Source: Acestrorhynchus altus (taxonomy: Eukaryota > Chordata > Actinopteri > Characiformes > Acestrorhynchidae). Taken from it: a DNA stretch of 64,000 nucleotides. The position numbers and the translations under genes are program-made. The notes beneath the pieces were generated by a model. The model saw only the letters and a program-made list of their open reading frames with translations, was not told where the DNA came from and searched no databases. Below are positions 11,501 to 23,600 of the stretch, in pieces. The stretch is taken from assembly GCA_034509495.1 (NCBI GenBank), contig CM067515.1:13272705-13336704 (forward strand). Direction: 5' to 3'. Within the stretch, counting starts at the first letter, position 1. Each line of letters opens with the position of its first letter.

Positions 11501-14500
11501 CTAGTTACAGTGGAACGTGTCTAGAGCTGGATATCCACCTTACTTCCTGTGACACCAACAGAGGGGCCATTTTTATTATTTTGTGCAGAACATCTGGTAT
11601 GACAGCAGAATAATTGAAATTGATTAGAACCACAGCAGTAATAAACATACAAAAGTATGAGTAGCAGAAAAATCTCAGTTAGAAAGTGTCACAATAATAT
11701 CAGGAAGAGGAGGAATTCACCTGAACAAAACTAAGAAACACAATACAAAAAGATTAGTGTTTTTAGGCATTTGTAGTTGAAGGAGTTTAATTTTTAAAAA
11801 CTCCGCCAAAATGTCCATACATCTGTGTGGAAACTGTGGTTCTGGTGGAAATCAACACCAAAACCACAGATTTAGCACTTCTTTGGCATGTGGTGGAAAA
11901 AAGTTACATACTACATCATCTTCCATTGTGTGTGTTTGAGTGAAATCCTTTACTTTAGAAATTGCTCCAATTTTTGTGACACCCTCTAACTGAGCATATT
12001 ATATTGCTCATTCTGTATGTTTGTTGTCGCTGTGGTTGTAATCTATACAACAGACCAGCTGTCATATTGGAAGTTCTACACAAAAGCAGACGAAACACAC
12101 TCTTCTAAGTGGGTGTGGTAAAATACAATGGATATTTACAAGTGAACACAGTCAAGTTCTTGAATTGCTGAGTTGAATACAGCACAATGGGCTAACATAA
12201 GAATCTGAGATACTTTGACACGAACTGTGCTGGCTAGGTCGCTAGTCAGCACATCTCTGAAACATCAGACAGGTCTTGTGGAGTGCAGTGGTCAGTACCA
12301 AAACTTCAGAAAGAGTCATGCTCATCACAGCTTAAAGGACCTTGGTGCCAGCTACCACAGTTTCATTTTGCAAGAATTGGCATTTCTTGCTCCTAGGCTC
12401 CTCCCACAGATGGGCACCCCTGAAGGAAATATTTTTTTTTTCGACCGAGAGATACAGAATCATTATAAGTGAAGGAAGCACATGGATTGAAGTGGTAAAG
12501 TAATATTACAGAGTTGTATATTAATATTACTCTGTTACACTAAGTTACACTTAGTAGTGTGCAGAGCCCAGGGTCAGAATAATAGTCAGCGTCACAGTGA
12601 CATGAAGAAAAATGCCACATTATGCCGGATTAAAATTATACCCTGTATACTCATTACCCATGATTCTCTCTTAACTATTATTCATATTTTTGTGTTGAAT
12701 GCACTGTGAACTAGTAGAGAAAATACAATGTTATTCTTTTCTTTGAAAAGATTGGATTTAAGTTGGGCAGGACTAAATTTGACTTATTGACTTCAGAACA
12801 ACCAAAGAACCTGTCAGAGTTGGTCACAGCTTGTTTACCATCTAAATCATCTCCAATTAGCTATGTTAATCGACCTAAGTTTGTTGGTCTTACGGCCTTG
12901 TTAGAGTGAAAGCTCAGAGCTAGTTGAAGCTCTGTGTACTAATGAAAGCTTTGCGCTAGTTGAGGTTCTGTGTTTAACACAAACACTGCTGTGTTGTCTT
13001 TCCCTTGTTATTTGCCAAAACAGTATGAAAATGGTCTGTTTTTAACATTTCCACCAACATATCTACACCAACAAGGCTGGAATTATTCTCAAGCTAAACT
13101 TTAAGGATTAGCTGTTCCACCATAAATGGCACTGAGTAACTGCGGAACAGATTCAAGGTGTAATTTCAGCTTCATGCTATGAGCACACAGCTTTTCTGTA
13201 ATTCATTTATTTAAAAGTAAACAATAAACCAGTGCCTTCACAGCACTGAGCAGCTGTAGTTTTTAAGATGTTATCTTTCTAATGTGACCTATAATCTGAC
13301 ATTTGACAAAACACTTCTCTCTCTTGAAATAATGTGCATCACAAAAGCTCCACTCTCTGAGCATCTCGGCATCACAGGAGCTATGAAGGAGTTCCAGTGT
13401 CTGACAGCTGAACTCATCACCAAAAATCTATCAAGCTCACTGTAAAAAGGGCACATCTGGCCATGCAGACTTCTTTGGTTTTGATCCTTGATTTCTTTAA
13501 ACTTTTCTTTAAGCTTTTCATATTTTCTTTAATGCTGTAGCCACATGATCCTGCAGCCATGTTTGATGACTTGAACTGAAAATGGTCTGTTACCTCACTA
13601 TCTCACCACTGAAAAACTTACTTCCTGCTGTGGTCCATTTTCTCTTCAGCTTGCACTTTATTAAAAAAAATTAAGTTGGATTGACTTAAGTCATCTTGAA
13701 TTCCGATTTGGCCATTTGCATATGTCAAAAAAGATTTGGGCTACTTTAACCTGATGCCTAAATCATGCCAGTACTGGTTTATTGGGGCATTTTTTCAATT
13801 GAAAAGTGAAAATGAAACAGCATGATATATTTTAACACACATCCCATATCAGGTATTACCTGAAGTGTTTACTTGGATTTGTAATTTGATACAACCTGGT
13901 TTTACACTTGTGGCTTCTGTCGAGGCTTGGATCTGCTCCTGGAGTTTGGAATAACTGAGAGTTACACTACACTGCTGAGTGGACGGGAGGCTTCCTGTTT
14001 CCTCTGCTTTATGGGCTTTGGGCCCTGAGGTCATACCAGCCCTGCCCTACTGAGAGAGACTTTCATTCCAAACAGTCTCCAGCTTTCTAAACATTTTATT
14101 TCAAGGTTTATTTTTTATTTAACCTCTATTGTTGTTGGAGTATTTGCTGTTTAAAAAGTGCGGGGACTAAGTTTTTAAACTTGGTCACATTCAGTAAAAG
14201 GGAACCTTAGCTTTCATGCATGCCTCCACTTAGTATCAAATAGTCCATAAAGAGGAAGCTGTTTTTTGATCAAAGCTTTGGCCTGTGTTTCGTAAAATAA
14301 TAATTTTGTGATTTAATGCACTGGTAAAATATGGCTTAACCCTATTTCAGTGGTCCACACTGGGGTTTAGACACTTTTCAGATATCAGTCAACATTATTA
14401 AATACATTATTTGTTTTTGTTTGTGCTTTTTTTTCAGAGCAGTTTGTTATTGAAAGAGGAATTACATGAAATGTGTGCTGTGTTTTTAAGGGGGAAGTCA

Positions 14501-17500
14501 GAATGAAACTACAGTTTAGTGGCTTTATAAGCAGATCCTTAAACTTTAGTCCAGATTAACCACATTTCATGGTGGATGTTTTCCATCTTGACTGATCTCT
14601 AATCCTGCACTTCTCCATTCATTGTATTTATTATGTCTTGTATTTTGTTTGTGTAGATATCATTACTGATTGTTACACAGTATCATTACTGATACAGTGA
14701 CTTAGCTCAATCTCTAGCCTTTTCAAACTACTTAATGGATGCATATTCTAATTAGGCTCCAAAGCAGTTTTGCAAGTTGCTGTGGCTAAGAGCTTCTAAT
14801 AAATGCAGTAAATGTCAAAACCATCCTGGTTGTGTGCTCAACCAGGAATGTTGTGCGTGTTGTGCTATCTTTAAGATTATAAAGTGCTGATAAGATTAAC
14901 TCTGAGACATTATTATAGAGTAATTACTGTCAATTGCTTTATTCTATAAATGTAATTAATAACATACTTGAATAATGAACTAGAGTGTACTGTGGATATT
15001 ATCAGTAGATAAAGAACACTGAACAACTGCATGTTTCATCACAAAAAGAGCCCAAGTAGACCTGCTTAACAGGATATTGTGGAGCATAGTAAATATCAGG
15101 GCAAGAAGTTTTTAGAGAACACCTAGTCAAAGACCAGGACAACATCAAGTTTGTCTTCTTTGCAGACCTCCCATGAAAATCAAACTTGTTTGGTCTCTTT
15201 ATGATGGTAGCTGCTGTAATTTGATATCAGCTGAAGAAGGAACTACCTGTAGGTCCCACAATATCATTTTAGGATTCTTGTTGACTTGTTGACTATACAC
15301 ATATATTGTGTTCTGCTACTGGGCTGAACTTGTTAAGATGGCCTTACCTGTGGATCAACTGATTTCTAATTGTTTTGAAATCCCTCTTTAAATCCCTTCT
15401 CAGACTTCTTTCTGAAGGACTCAGAGCTTTGGATCTCACCATGGTTATACCATTCACTTCAACAATCAAGAGTGTCTGAGGTTTAAATAAGACAGCCTTC
15501 GCCAAAGTTTCTGTGCTGTTATGCTGTTTTTGTAAAGCTGTGATTTCAGTGAGTTGAGTTTTGAACCCATTGAGCTCACACTTAACGTTTCTACCTTACT
15601 GCTGAGATCACCTTTTGCTCTGATGTTGAGGTTTGTGCTGACTGTGCTGTAGTTATGGGTGGAGTTTACCTCTTTCAACAGTTGAATTGCTTTAGTCTAA
15701 ATCAGTCTGGAAAGAGTCTATGGAGAGACATGGGATCTACCATGTCCTTCTCTATCCCATAATTACAGGAGTAAGGTGGCAAATATTTATGTTAATAAAA
15801 TAATATCTGTTCTCTTGATTCTTATCCAGAAAGTATAGAAAGAGATCATATTAAACAAAACTCAAATGTAAATATTTGGGACACCTGCTGATTCTTTGTC
15901 AAGAGTGTATAAAAAGGTTCATCCCACCTTTTTGTGTAATTGTCTGTACTGTCTAGTGAAGGTTTTCTTGGATTTGGAACTTAAGTGAAGTCAAGATGTA
16001 TGGTTACTAACATACAGCCATGTTTATGTCAAGATAATTTATTTCCCAAATCATTCCAGAGAACACTTTATACTCCTTTACACCAGGCTTTTGTCGTTTT
16101 TTTTACACCAACCCTGGCACTGGAGGCATCCCTGCTCTTCACATTTTTGCAATTTCCTTGCTCTAGAAAGTCATATAGGCAGTATTTCTGTACAGTAACA
16201 TAGATGAGCTATGAATGTGCATTTGTTTGTCTAATTTATTGTATCAGCAATAGATGCAACTTAATGCTGAATGCATTCATTAGAACTGGTGTCCACAAAC
16301 ATGTTCATGAGCACGGCAAGCACCAGACTTTTTCTAAGTAGTCTGTTCCAAGCAGTAGTTCTAGTGCGATTGGAAATTTTGAACAGGTGCATGAATCTGG
16401 ACGGGCATTCAATTCCATTTCTCTCTTCCTTTCTCCCCTCCTCCAGAGCTCAGGATGTGCCCCCAGAAGTGTTAAGACAGAGAGAGGTGAAATGGTTGGA
16501 TATGCTGAATAACTGGGACAAATGGATCAACAAGAGGTTCAAGAAGGTAATATCTTTTTAATTTTCAGTCATTTCCATCTACATTGAGTTAATCTTTCAA
16601 AAATATAACCATTAGCTAGCAGTTTAATTAGACCCATAGTTTTATACATTAACAGGCTTAATGCATTGTCACATATATCCACCAGAAAACACTTAAAACA
16701 TTATTCTGCTAAATCAGATGAAGGTAGGAGGTAGGTTACACTTAGAAATTAAGTGGTTGATAAACCACTGAGCATCTGCAGTACCTGCATCTTTTCCTTT
16801 CATTACACGGAGCAACTGAACTGCAGTGGAACATGAATTGCACTTATACTGTTGAAACATTACACTTACCAGACAAGGGCGGTAATCCATTTTGCTTCTG
16901 CACTGTATGAATGAAGATGAGCTGAAACACACTTGGTCAAAGGGAAGGAGCTGTTTCTACCAAATCAGTAGCCAAGTCTGGTTCTGCATTTGCTCTCTTC
17001 TGCATAGACTCTGCTGGCAGATTTATCAACACTGGACAATATTGTCAACATTTGTGTTGAATGAAATTGAATGAATTGATCCATGGCGTTCATGTTTTCT
17101 ACAGTCGTTGATCATATTGATTAAATCCCTCTTCTCTGGGGTTATAACAGACAGTTTCAATGGTTGACATTTGGTACTGCTGTAGCATGTAGTTGTTCTT
17201 GACTACTGTGTTTTACCTTGTGCTCATTGTGCTGTGACGAAAAAATCTTAAGTATAGATGATATTAAAAAAAAAAGTGTGTATATAATTTCTGCAATATT
17301 AACATCGCTTTGGAAAAAGAGAAAATATTATATTGTCTGTTAGTGGTTTGAGGTTAAATATAATCATTTGTCCAAAAAATAGTTGGACCCACAAGGAATC
17401 AACTGATTGCAATCCACGACTGCACTGTTTTGTGCAAGACTGTAATGACATTACTCATAATGGCAGCAGGCCATCTTCACTGATGAGTCCCACTTTTGTC

Positions 17501-20500
17501 TTGGTGGAGACAACCAATGACTGGGGAAACCTTTGGCAAATGAATGTCTTTAGTCATATTCATTGAAAGATAATAGGTAGTTTCATCTGAGTCTGACTTG
17601 ACTAAAATTAGTGAACATCTTATTTTCACTGTTAATCCTGATTGAAATTGGGTAGCAAAGTTACTTTTAGTCACTGCTTCAATGCAAATGTCACCATTTG
17701 TCAATAATGTCATTGATATTCTGACAATTCTAATGTCAAATAACTCAAACATGTTACTTCAATGCTATGATAAATGGCATTAGACTTACTTGACTTCTTG
17801 GGTCGGAAAAGTAATATCTTTCGGATATCAGTATGATTATTATGTTTATTATCATTTACAAAGACCCAAATTAACATAGGAGTGTTAATAAGGTAAAAAT
17901 TCATTAATATATAATGAATTAAACAAACAAATAAATCAGAAATAATGCTCTACATGAAGTGGTGTAATTTTATATTTGGGTAATGAATGTGTCCATTATG
18001 GATTAATTTGCTGATTATTTTCTCCATTAATCAATTGATTGATTGATTTTTAAAACTCAAAATGGTGGGATTGTATGGTTGTTTGTTTTTCAGTACTGGT
18101 ATCTACTGGTATCAAATGCACACACTATTATGGCCATGCAAGCCAGCCATATTGGATCAAGGGCAAGTTTTTCCAATGGGAAGTTGGTCATATAGCATAC
18201 CAAAGAAGACCAGACTTGATCAGAAATCAGTTGCCTCAGATTCGCAATATCTCTTGTGGTTCAAAAGTTACAGAGAACGTTTAAACAGCAGCAGGGAACA
18301 TTGCTTGTGATGCATGGATATTTGATGTATTTAATGTGCTGTTCCTGGTGCTGAACACGGAGCTGAAGGAGCAGGATTCAGTCATTATTAACCCGCATGG
18401 AGAAAAGCTTACGCAAGGCTGAAGATCATGTTTGTTGCGGATTTTCTCAGCATACACGGTTTGTTTAAGATGACCTCAGAGGGACACTGACATCTTTGCT
18501 CAGAATGCATGGGAACACTGTTTTCCTGTAACATTATGAGGTGAAGCTGAACGTGTATGGGCTGGTCGATGAAAATGGGTCCGAATACACAGGTACCCAA
18601 AAATCTACACCACACTGTGACCTTCAAGTCATCTACAAATTTGATGTCTGCCATCCAGTAAGGGTTTTTTCACTCCAGTACCTCATGTTCTGAGTTGCGT
18701 CATCAGTGGTTGGTCTAACACACAGGTTCAAAACTTGACATCCTCTGACAGTTTCTGCTGCTGCTGGATCTTGAAGTAGTGCCACTTTCTTGGTATGAAG
18801 AGTCAAGGCATGACCAGCTGGCACCATAATCTGCTGCAAGACATCACGTGCAGCACTATGGACTTTTCTCAAAGGCTGCCAAGACTATTATTGTAGTTTC
18901 TGTGGTGGTAGCATTCTTCGGATGACCACTATGTGGCTTGTCCAGGTTTCTCTGTATTTTGCTGTGAGGGATGCAGCAGTGCTATGTGAAATTGGTGGTC
19001 TTGTGTGTCGGTTGTTGAATTCTGTGGCTCTGATACAGCAGTTGCGTTCCCTGGACATCAGAATCACGAGTCTTCTCTTTCCCCAATTCCATCTTCAGTT
19101 ACCTGTGATGAACTATCAACTGTGTTGATAATTTTGAACCACAAGAAATGTTGCAAATAATTTCTGAGACTATTCTAAACCTATCGATTATCACACCTGA
19201 ACACACCTCTTATTAATACACTGTTTATTAGTAGCCCAATTTGTAAGTGTTTTTTTTCCAGAGGAGGCTCTCCTAAGGTTTTTTTTTCCACCTCTGAGGG
19301 AGTTTCTGGTTACAAATTTTATTTGCTTCTTTACTTTTTGTCTTATTTTAGTATTTCTGTAAAACTTAACAAAGTGACCTGACTTTCCCAAAAAAAGTGG
19401 CCAAAAAAGAAATTCAGCTAATTCCCTGTCATTAGACACAGAGTCTGTTCTTCTTTCCTTTCCTTCCTCTTAGATTAGCTCTCAAAAACTGCTTTTTCTG
19501 CAACTCTTACTTTAAGAAACCTTCATGACTGCATATTAGAACGGAGTTGTCTAGACAAGCACAGCATTTCAGTGAACTGTCCTTATACAGTTTTACTCTG
19601 TGTGTGTGTGTGTGTGTGTGCGTGTGCGTGTGCGTGTGCGTGTGCGTGTGTGCGTGTGCGTGTGCGTGTGCGTGTGCGTGTGCGTGCTGCAATTGCTTAC
19701 TCTTTTTTCACTCTCTTAAGCTCTCTAAAGATTCCACTGGGGGTGAAGAAACCTCAGGTAAAGAGAACAATTGCCTTGCGAACCATTAGTCATAGAGCTG
19801 CAGTAGAGTTTTTCTGAGCTGTCACGATGGAACTTGGTGTTTGCATGTCTATCTGTCTGTGTATTTTTTGTGTGGCTTAATAGATGACAGTTGTGGGTCT
19901 GCTAGAAGGCATTAAGACTGCTGCTGCTTTTTTCTTTGATTTGAAAGCCATTTTGAAGCGGGAATGCCTACTGTAGCATGTGCATCAGGTGTGAGTGCTT
20001 ACTTATTGTGATGTTGAAAGAGAATTGTGTTGTAAGAAAAGGTTATTGAGAAACTACAGTCTTTGAGGAGCTATGGAATTTTTAAAAAAATTAAACAAAA
20101 TAAGACAAAATAGCCAGAAAACGTAGACTTACGATTGTTTAGCTGCCTGGAGGGAAGAAAGCGTCACTGTTAATTACAGTGTGCCGTAGGGGGCGTCCAC
20201 CGAAGTCCTGAATATGTTTACCTTCACATTTTGAGCCTCATGGCTCAGTATGAGTTCAATACAATAGTGAAATGCAACAAAACCAGGTTTCTTTTCATTG
20301 ATTTTGAACATAGCACTGAGGCTCATTCCTCAATACAATTAAAAGAAATGGTGATGCAGTAAAAGTTTATATAATGAAAACATTTAAAAGTATAATGTAA
20401 CAGTATCCTTATTTAATTGTACCACCAAAAACACATGCTGTATATTTAAATTGTAACCTTTAATTGGAATTTTTCTACAGCATAATTTGAGCAAGACTGT

Positions 20501-20617
20501 ACTCTATAGTGTCATCTCTCTGGAAACCAAACCATTTCCACACAAACAACCCACAAATGTTTGGTAATTTGTGTAAAAGATGCAATATTATGATATGGTC
20601 ACTTTTTATAACTTTAT

Positions 20618-20674
<57 letters not shown>

Positions 20675-23600
20675 CAATATCAATATCAATATTTACGATA
20701 TATTACCAGCCCTATTTGAACCGCGAGTCCTGCAGAATTGCAGACAGTCACCTGCCTCAAGGCATAGTACAATCTGAAGTGTCTGTTCTGTGTTTTCATA
20801 CACATGCCCTACAACAATTCTGGCACATCCTCCTCAGCAGATTTACCATGACTTGTGTTAAAATGGAATGGAAATGCTTGTGAAGTTTGGTTCTGCACTA
20901 CGTTCAGGAGTCTTTGTACCATGTATTCTTTGTATGACTGTGTGATCATGCCATTCGTACCATGACGCTGTTACTGGTAACTTGTGCATTATTTCATATG
21001 TATGTGCTGAAGGTCTGGGATTGAACCTGGTGCTAAAACAAGGGTTAGGGGTTTGGGTTAGGGTAACTCAAATGGAATGGAATGTAAATTGAATTTGAAT
21101 TTGATTCCAAGTCATTTTGGAGCATTCCTTTTGTCCATTTGTTTAGAAAGTTTGACAATATAAAGAACTGTCTTGTGACAAGTAATAAATGACAGATTCT
21201 TGCTCACTTGCAACAGTATATTTCTCTACATCATGCCTGATAAATATTGAGATGTTAGATGTGTCCATGTTGAACAGAGCAATAGATGATTATAAAATGA
21301 CTATAGAAATCTGCAGAAAATCAAGCATGACATTAGAATTGTTGATTGTTGAATTCTATTTATATGATTACCTACTAACAGTCAATCACAGCATGTTGTT
21401 GTAGTCTTCCTGTTTCCAGAATACCTGAAATATTAAATCAATGTCCTGTTATTTTATGTTGTGTTATTTTAATGAAAATAGTATAACATAACAATTGATT
21501 CCAATCTTTTGAACAGTACCTAACAGTACCTTTCCTCATTGTCCACACACAGGTGAGGCTGCGATGTCAGAAAGGAATCCCTCCATCATTGAGAGGCAGA
21601 GCATGGCTTTACCTGTCAGGAGGAAAAGTAAAGAAAGAACGAAACGACGGCAAGTTCAAGGTTTGAAATGCACATTTGCTTTACTTACAGTAGCTAAGAG
21701 AGGATGCACAGTGATGTAGAACAAATATTTGTCATGAGCTTTTATTAAGCTGCCTGTGAAAATGCAGATTCCACTGCCTGCATGAACAGACTAAAGATTA
21801 CTATTTGTTTGAATGTTTGAATGCCTGGTCCAAAAATCTTATGTCTGTATGTGCTCAATAGGGTTTACAACGGTGAACTGGTTTTAGGTCATACCACATA
21901 CAGTATTGAAAGAATATGCAATTGAACATATAACTTTAAGATCCAGTCACTCAATTACTGGAGCAAATGATCAAATTAATCCATAACTAAATTGATCATT
22001 GGCTGAATACAAAATATTTCAAAAGAGCTTCACTTCATGTGCAGATTTCTTATTAAATAATTCCCTTTTTGAAAGGGAGACTTTTTCCATTTGAAAAGTA
22101 TTTGCTCAACCAAAAAAAATTCTGTTTTCATTCCTATGATATTTTCTGACTGTAAATTGTCTTGCTATTGTTTCCAGGAGCTGGACAGTATGGAAGGAGA
22201 CCCAAAATGGATAGATATAATTGAGAGAGATTTGCACAGACAGTTTCCCTTCCATGAGATGTTTGTGTCACGAGGAGGACACGGGTCAGTCTAAAATGTT
22301 TATTTCCTAGTAGTCCCTACATATATATTAACACTCATCATCAAAAAAAAAATGCACCCACAGGGAAGTGGGATAATTACCCTGGGCCCTGCGATCTGTT
22401 TGTTCAGACAAGGTTGGTCCACTGTTTGCAAGACCTCATTAGTGTAATGTTGGGCTGTCAAAGTGCCTATAATGAAGGTGCTGACCACGGTACCTTCACC
22501 CACGGATTTGTTGGTTGTCTCCAACAAGATAAAAGCAGGATTCATCACTGAAGATTCTGAGGGACTGTTGTAGTTGTGTATTGCAGTCAGTTGATTCCAT
22601 TTGGGTGCCACTATTTTTTTGATAATGAGTTTATCAAAAGGGCAACTAGTTGCCTTAATTAGGATGTACATTATTATCTGTTTATGTCTATCTGGATGGG
22701 TGTTTTTGGTTTGTTTTAGGCAGCAAGACTTGTTGCGGGTGCTGAAGGCCTACACCTTATACAGGCCGGACGAAGGCTACTGCCAAGCTCAGGCTCCAAT
22801 TGCTGCAGTGCTGCTCATGCACATGCCTGCTGAAGTCAGTCTTAAATCAGTTACATTCACTGCTAGTGTCGTCACCATAGTTGTTCATTTTTTCCTTATT
22901 TAATATACTTGTAGTCATTAAAACGTCCTATATAATTTGATTTTTACAACTGTGAGATACTTAGATGTTGTAATATTTAGTCAAAACTGTTTAAATTGTT
23001 ACAATTTTGTAGAGGCAGGAAATATGTTTTATTCTATTACAGAAAATATGATATTTTTTTTTGATTTAATAGAAATAAAGAATATAAATAAGAAATGGAA
23101 TACAAGCAATATGAAGATCTCTGCTGTCAAATATACCACTGTGACGTTTAAATAGATCATTGAATGGGCAGATGACACTGGAATTACCATTTTATAGGGG
23201 CATGGGTGACTTCCCCTGAAGTGAACACCCACCAATTTAATAGTTCCTTAAAGCTTTACTGCTTCAAAAAGCTATTTTGCTCTGAAACCATAACATGTTT
23301 ATTAAAATGACTATTCTGCAGTTAAATTCTGCAGTTCTCTAAACTTCATGTCCCATGAACTTCAAAATGCATATAGTATACTTTCTAGACATTTACACAC
23401 ATGTACACTAGGCATTTACACATGTAATTATTTGTCATGCTCTGTGCTTATATGTGTCTGTAGGATGCATTTTGGGGGCTAGTGCAGATTTGTGAGAAGT
23501 ACCTTCCTGGTTACTACAGTGCAGGATTGGTAAGTCTGGTACAAAAATGTTTTGAATTGTAACTGAACGTGACTTGACATGCACTCTGAAAGGGATTTCT

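Larger units (their letters stand above)
8753..16446 (+). other. tbc1d10a: tbc1d10a intron after coding exon 1 (7.7 kb)
   Basis: Bounded by TC|GTAAGT and a strong pyrimidine tract (TTTCTCCCCTCCTCCAG) before 16447. Contents I can name are a dispersed repeat at 9150-9330 and a MITE at 15860-16305. The remaining 6.5 kb is AT-rich unique-looking sequence without supported exons. ORFs at 12215-12472, 13849-14034 and 15466-15678 have no recognisable protein similarity. Confidence 0.7.
16547..21552 (+). other. tbc1d10a: tbc1d10a intron after coding exon 2 (5.0 kb)
   Basis: It contains two transposase fragments (17350-17560 and 18409-18872), the Z-DNA-type GT/GC array at 19599-19686, the TA array at 20622-20672 and a small telomere-like motif (GGGTTTGGGTTAGGGTAAC, near 21049-21067). 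No additional exon is supported. Confidence 0.7.

Noticed and set aside
19507..19817. ORFs with poly(His-Ala) and poly(Cys-Val) segments at 19.5-19.8 kb
   Set aside because: Derived from the TG/CGTGTG array within an intron of tbc1d10a.
22601..22903. 100-residue ORF overlapping tbc1d10a coding exon 5
   Set aside because: Only 22720-22834 is exon. The rest is intron read through, and part of its 5' end is transposon relic.
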